A stretch of 64,000 nucleotides of DNA, taken from NCBI RefSeq assembly GCF_018130785.1, contig NZ_JAFCJT010000028.1:1-64000 (forward strand). The letters run 5' to 3'. Position numbers and translations under genes: made by a program. The number at the start of each line of letters is the position of its first letter. Position 1 is the first letter of the stretch. The stretch comes from Bradyrhizobium liaoningense. GTDB taxonomy: Bacteria; Pseudomonadota; Alphaproteobacteria; Rhizobiales; Xanthobacteraceae. The notes below the pieces were generated by a model. The model did not search any database. It was not told where the DNA came from and worked only from the letters and a program-made list of their open reading frames with translations. This document shows positions 60,753 to 64,000 of this stretch, piece after piece.

Positions 60753-62984
60753 ATGAAACGTCTCAAGATCCTGCGGCGGTGGTTTGCGCGGAAGCTCGGC
60801 TTCGCGCGGCTGATGTGCCTTGCGCTGCTGGTCTTGTTCGCCGGCGCGCGCCTGTGGGATCCGCCGCCGATCCAGGAGTTGCGGCTGCGCACCTTCGACA
60901 TGTTCCAGTTGATCGATCCGCGCCACAAGGCGGCGCGGCCGGTCACCATCGTCGACATCGACGACAAGAGCCTCGCCAGGCTCGGCCAGTGGCCGTGGCC
61001 GCGCACGCGGATCGCGGACCTGATCCAGAACCTCACCAATAGCGGTGCGGTGACGATCGGCTTCGACATGGTGTTCTCCGAAGCCGACCGGCTCAACCCC
61101 GATCTGGTCGCGAGCCAGATGCGCGATCTGGACGATGCCACCCGCGCCAGGTTGCGCGAACTGCCGACCAATGACCAGGTCCTCTCCGAAGCGATCAAGC
61201 GCTCGCGCGTGGTGCTGGGCGAAACGGGCCAGCCGGCCATTTCGTCCGAGATCGACAAGTCGCTGCCCTTCACCGGTGTGGCGACGGTCGGCGAGGAGGG
61301 CGCCGAACGCTTCCTGTTCGAGTTTCCCGGCCTGCTGCGCAACGTGCCCGTCATCGAGAAGGTCGCCGCCGGCCGGGGCCTGTTCTCGATCAAGACCGAG
61401 CGCGACGGCCTGATCCGCCGCGTGCCGTTGATCATGCGCGCCCAGGGCAACATCATGCCCTCGCTCAGCCTCGAGATTTTGCGCGTCGTCACGGGAACGC
61501 CGACGCTGCTGGTCCGGACCGACAAGACCGGCGTGCGGGCCGTGCGCCTCAAAGGCGTGGAGATTCCGACCGACAAGAACGGCCAGCTCTGGGTGCACTA
61601 TGCCCGCCAGGATCCCTCGATCTACATCTCGGCGGCCGATGTGCTCGACAACACTGTGCCGCCGAACAGGATCGCCGGCAAGCTGGTGCTGGTCGGCACG
61701 TCCGCGGTCGGGTTGAACGACATCAAGACCACGCCGGTGTCATCGACCATGCCGGGTGTCGAGATCCATGCCCAGGTGCTGGAGAGTGTGCTCAGCGGCG
61801 CGGTGATCTCGCAGCCGAACTATGCGCTCGGCGTCGAGCTGATCGCCGCGCTCGTGATCGGCCTGCTCGTCATCATCTTCACGCCGAATCTCGGACCTGT
61901 CCGTCTGGTGCTCGCGGGCGCGATGTTCGCCGCCATCCTGGTCGGCGTCTCCTGGTTCTTCTATGCGCAGTACCGCTATCTCATCGACTTCACCTATCCG
62001 CTGCTCTCGACCACCGCGATCTATCTGACACTGATCTTCGCCAGCTTCGTGCGCGAGCAGCGTCAGCGCGTGCAGATCCGCGGCATGTTCGCGCAATACA
62101 TGTCGCCCGTCCTGGTCGAGCAGCTCGCGCAGTCGCCCGAAAAGCTCGTGCTCGGCGGCGAGGAGCGCGAGATGACGATCATGTTCTCCGACGTGCGCGG
62201 CTTCACCACGATCTCGGAGAGCTACAAGCAAGATCCGCAAGGCCTGATCGCGCTGATGAACCGCTTCCTGACGCCGCTGACCGACGTCATCATCGATCAG
62301 AAGGGCTACATCGACAAGTACATGGGCGACGCCATCATGGCGTTCTGGAACGCGCCGCTCGATGACGCCGATCACGAGGTCAACGCCTGCGAGGCCGCGA
62401 TCCAGATGCTGGAGCAGATCGACGCCGTCAACAAGGAGCGCGAGCGGGAGGCCGCCGACGGCGGTCACGTCTACATCCCGCTCAATGTCGGCATCGGCCT
62501 CAACACCGGCATCGGGGTCGTCGGCAACATGGGCTCCGACCTGAAGAAGAACTATTCGGTGCTCGGCGACAGCGTCAACCTCGCCTCGCGCCTGGAAGGA
62601 CAGTCGAAGGAATACGGTTTCCCGATCATCGTCGGCTCCAGGACCGCGCTCGCCGCCAAGGACAAGTTCGCGATCCTCGAACTCGACTTCATCATGGTCA
62701 AGGGCAAGACCGAGCCCGAGGTGATCTACGCCATCGCCGGCCGCGAGGACGTGATGCATTCGGGCGCCTTCCAGCGTCTGCGCAACGTCACCATCGAGAT
62801 GCTCGGCTGCTACCGCGGCCGCGACTGGCAGGGTGCGCTGGACGCGATCGAGCGCGGCCGCCGCAGCGAGGACGCCGACACGCTGGAAAAGCTGTTCAAG
62901 CTGTACGAGGCGCGCATCAAGGAATTCCAGATCAATCCGCCGGCGGAGGGATGGACCGGGGCGTATGCGCTGCTGACGAAGTAG
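60753..62984 (+). CDS. CHASE2-domain adenylate/guanylate cyclase
   Basis: A 743-residue membrane protein. An N-terminal helix is followed by a large periplasmic CHASE2 domain (about 45-350; PVTIVDIDDKSLARLGQWPW then RTRIADLIQNLTNSGAVTIG), three membrane helices (~355-440), then a class III cyclase (about 470-690). Cyclase motifs are FSDVRGFTTIS (first metal aspartate), DKYMGDAIMAFW (second) and LGDSVNLASRLEGQ (transition-state Asn and Arg). It makes cAMP or cGMP in response to an envelope signal. It lies 72 bp downstream of the FecR-type adhesin gene, a recurring FecR-CHASE2 pairing. The ATG is 60753. Confidence 0.93.
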   Translation: MKRLKILRRWFARKLGFARLMCLALLVLFAGARLWDPPPIQELRLRTFDMFQLIDPRHKAARPVTIVDIDDKSLARLGQWPWPRTRIADLIQNLTNSGAVTIGFDMVFSEADRLNPDLVASQMRDLDDATRARLRELPTNDQVLSEAIKRSRVVLGETGQPAISSEIDKSLPFTGVATVGEEGAERFLFEFPGLLRNVPVIEKVAAGRGLFSIKTERDGLIRRVPLIMRAQGNIMPSLSLEILRVVTGTPTLLVRTDKTGVRAVRLKGVEIPTDKNGQLWVHYARQDPSIYISAADVLDNTVPPNRIAGKLVLVGTSAVGLNDIKTTPVSSTMPGVEIHAQVLESVLSGAVISQPNYALGVELIAALVIGLLVIIFTPNLGPVRLVLAGAMFAAILVGVSWFFYAQYRYLIDFTYPLLSTTAIYLTLIFASFVREQRQRVQIRGMFAQYMSPVLVEQLAQSPEKLVLGGEEREMTIMFSDVRGFTTISESYKQDPQGLIALMNRFLTPLTDVIIDQKGYIDKYMGDAIMAFWNAPLDDADHEVNACEAAIQMLEQIDAVNKEREREAADGGHVYIPLNVGIGLNTGIGVVGNMGSDLKKNYSVLGDSVNLASRLEGQSKEYGFPIIVGSRTALAAKDKFAILELDFIMVKGKTEPEVIYAIAGREDVMHSGAFQRLRNVTIEMLGCYRGRDWQGALDAIERGRRSEDADTLEKLFKLYEARIKEFQINPPAEGWTGAYALLTK

Positions 62985-63186
62985 CGGTGCGAGTGTGGGG
63001 CCATCGCTGGCGCTGCACTGAAAGTGTCGCCCCCGCGTATACCCCCAGGGAGATGTTATCGCGCGAGCCGGTAACCCCGAGTCTTCGCCAAGCTCTTCCC
63101 GGTGGTTATGCGTCCCGGGTCTGCGTTGCGCTTGCCCGGGACGACGGTTGAGTTCGACGCGCCAGCCTGCGTCAAACATCAACTCC

Positions 63187-63281
63187 CGTAGGGTGGGCAA
63201 AGGCGCGCAAGCGCTGTGCCCACCATATCTCCTCGTGTCGGCTTAAGGTGGTGGGCACGCTTCCGCTTTGCCCACCTTACG
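63187..63281. repeat. Nested palindromic repeat between convergent genes
   Basis: The outer arms CGTAGGGTGGGCAAAG (63187-63202) and CTTTGCCCACCTTACG (63266-63281) pair with one mismatch. The inner arms GTGCCCACCA (63216-63225) and TGGTGGGCAC (63249-63258) are perfect. This GTAGGGTGGGCAAAG element is common in Bradyrhizobium. It lies between the cyclase and the binding-protein gene. The rest of the gap (62985-63186) holds no gene. Confidence 0.75.
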
Positions 63282-63302
63282 ACGCCGGCGTTTGCCGCCG
63301 CC

Positions 63303-64000
63303 TCACTCCGTTCCGATCGTCGTCAGATCCTGGAACCAGTGCTGCGCCTGTACGAACTGCTTGATCTTCGGCGACAGCGCGTGCGGGTTGGTGTCGTGGA
63401 CGACCCAGACCAGCACGGCATCGTCGACGATCAGCGCGTGCGCCTGGGCAATCAGATCGTCCTGCTTGGCGGTATCGAACGTCTGCTTGGCCTCGCTGAT
63501 CAGCGCGTCGACCTTCGGGTTCTTGTAGCCGCCCCAGTTCACGCCGACCGGCGCGATCTGGTCTGAGGCGAAGAAGCGGACGATGGCGTAGAGCGGGTCG
63601 GAGGTGACATAGGCGATGTTGTTGGCGGTGATGCCGGCGTTCATCTCGTCGGCCGCGCCCTTGCGCCAATGCGTATATAATGTCTCGAGCTCGACCACCT
63701 TGAAGTCGATGTCGATGCCGATCTCCTTGAAGCTTTGCTGCAAAAATTCGTTCATCGGCAGCGACAGCATCTGGCCGGTGCCGCCCTGGGCGATGATGAA
63801 AGTGGCCTTCAGCGGCTTCGCCTTGGAGTAGCCGGCCTCTTCGACCAGTTTCTTGGCCGCGGCCAGATCATATTTCAGCTCGAAGCTCGGCTTGCCGAAC
63901 CACGGGCTCGACGGGTCTACCTGGCCCTTGGCCGGCTTTGCCAGACCGTTCATCAGGCCCACCACCGCCTCGCGATCGATCGCAAGGTTCAGCGCCTTGC
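63303..64000 (-). CDS. Peptide-type ABC substrate-binding protein (SBP family 5), C-terminal part
   Basis: The frame runs from the right edge to a stop at 63303, giving about 232 residues. It begins inside KALNLAIDREAVVGLMNG, the family 5 block that holds the conserved AIDR, and continues WFGKPSFELKYDLAAAKKLV, EEAGYSKAKPL and DFKVVELETLYTHWRKGAAD. The C-terminal lobe is complete. The N-terminal lobe and the signal peptide lie beyond the window. It is unrelated in detail to the binding protein at 17422-18972. Ligand unknown. Confidence 0.9.
   Translation of the reverse strand, partial: KALNLAIDREAVVGLMNGLAKPAKGQVDPSSPWFGKPSFELKYDLAAAKKLVEEAGYSKAKPLKATFIIAQGGTGQMLSLPMNEFLQQSFKEIGIDIDFKVVELETLYTHWRKGAADEMNAGITANNIAYVTSDPLYAIVRFFASDQIAPVGVNWGGYKNPKVDALISEAKQTFDTAKQDDLIAQAHALIVDDAVLVWVVHDTNPHALSPKIKQFVQAQHWFQDLTTIGTE

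Overview
The window reads as a chromosomal stretch of a Bradyrhizobium-type alphaproteobacterium. DNA is GC-rich with strong third-position GC. The first complete gene is a 409-residue 5-aminolevulinate synthase that matches the rhizobial HemA family closely. There are several Liv/Dpp/TRAP uptake systems and many short intergenic palindromic repeats of the kind common in this genus. No rRNA, tRNA, CRISPR array or intact transposase was seen.

Layout. 0-6 kb: hemA with an FNR/FixK-type box, a GntR regulator divergent from a TRAP transporter operon (dctPQM), and a type II dehydroquinase homologue with an altered pocket. 6-13.7 kb: MBL hydrolase, chemoreceptor, outer-membrane barrel, small regulators, two related small secreted proteins, an AEC carrier, and the first copy of a two-gene cassette of tiny proteins. 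13.7-19 kb: a Dpp/Opp-type peptide ABC operon. 19-25.3 kb: TetR regulator, an Irr-like Fur protein with its own FixK-type box, two paralogous winged-helix/TPR regulators, a methanethiol methyltransferase-like protein and a GFA protein. 25.7-35 kb: lyase-superfamily enzyme, M29 aminopeptidase, cupin, amidohydrolase, a frameshifted gene, an MBL protein and an ABC exporter pair. 35-42 kb: branched-chain-type uptake operon livHMGF with an acyl-CoA ligase and a binding protein. 42-54 kb: a patchy accessory region with lower coding density, gene remnants (chrA fragment, a frameshifted secreted protein), a Tat-type multicopper oxidase, a coiled-coil BA14K-like protein and the second copy of the two-gene cassette flanked by ~93-bp direct repeats. 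53-63 kb: a surface module with a LapG-type periplasmic protease, a 2089-residue FecR/VCBS/beta-helix adhesin-like protein with a type I secretion-like C-terminus, and a CHASE2 adenylate cyclase. The window ends inside another ABC binding protein.

How parts may work together. The two FixK-type palindromes suggest that heme synthesis and an Irr-like heme/iron regulator share oxygen control. The protease, adhesin and cyclase are adjacent and probably form one regulated attachment unit. Seven of ten convergent gene junctions carry large palindromes of several families, which suggests recruitment of repeats as bidirectional terminators. The strongest candidates for something undescribed are the adhesin/LapG/CHASE2 unit, the duplicated two-gene cassette, the paired small secreted proteins and the TRAP plus altered-dehydroquinase operon. 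All functional assignments are by eye from sequence.
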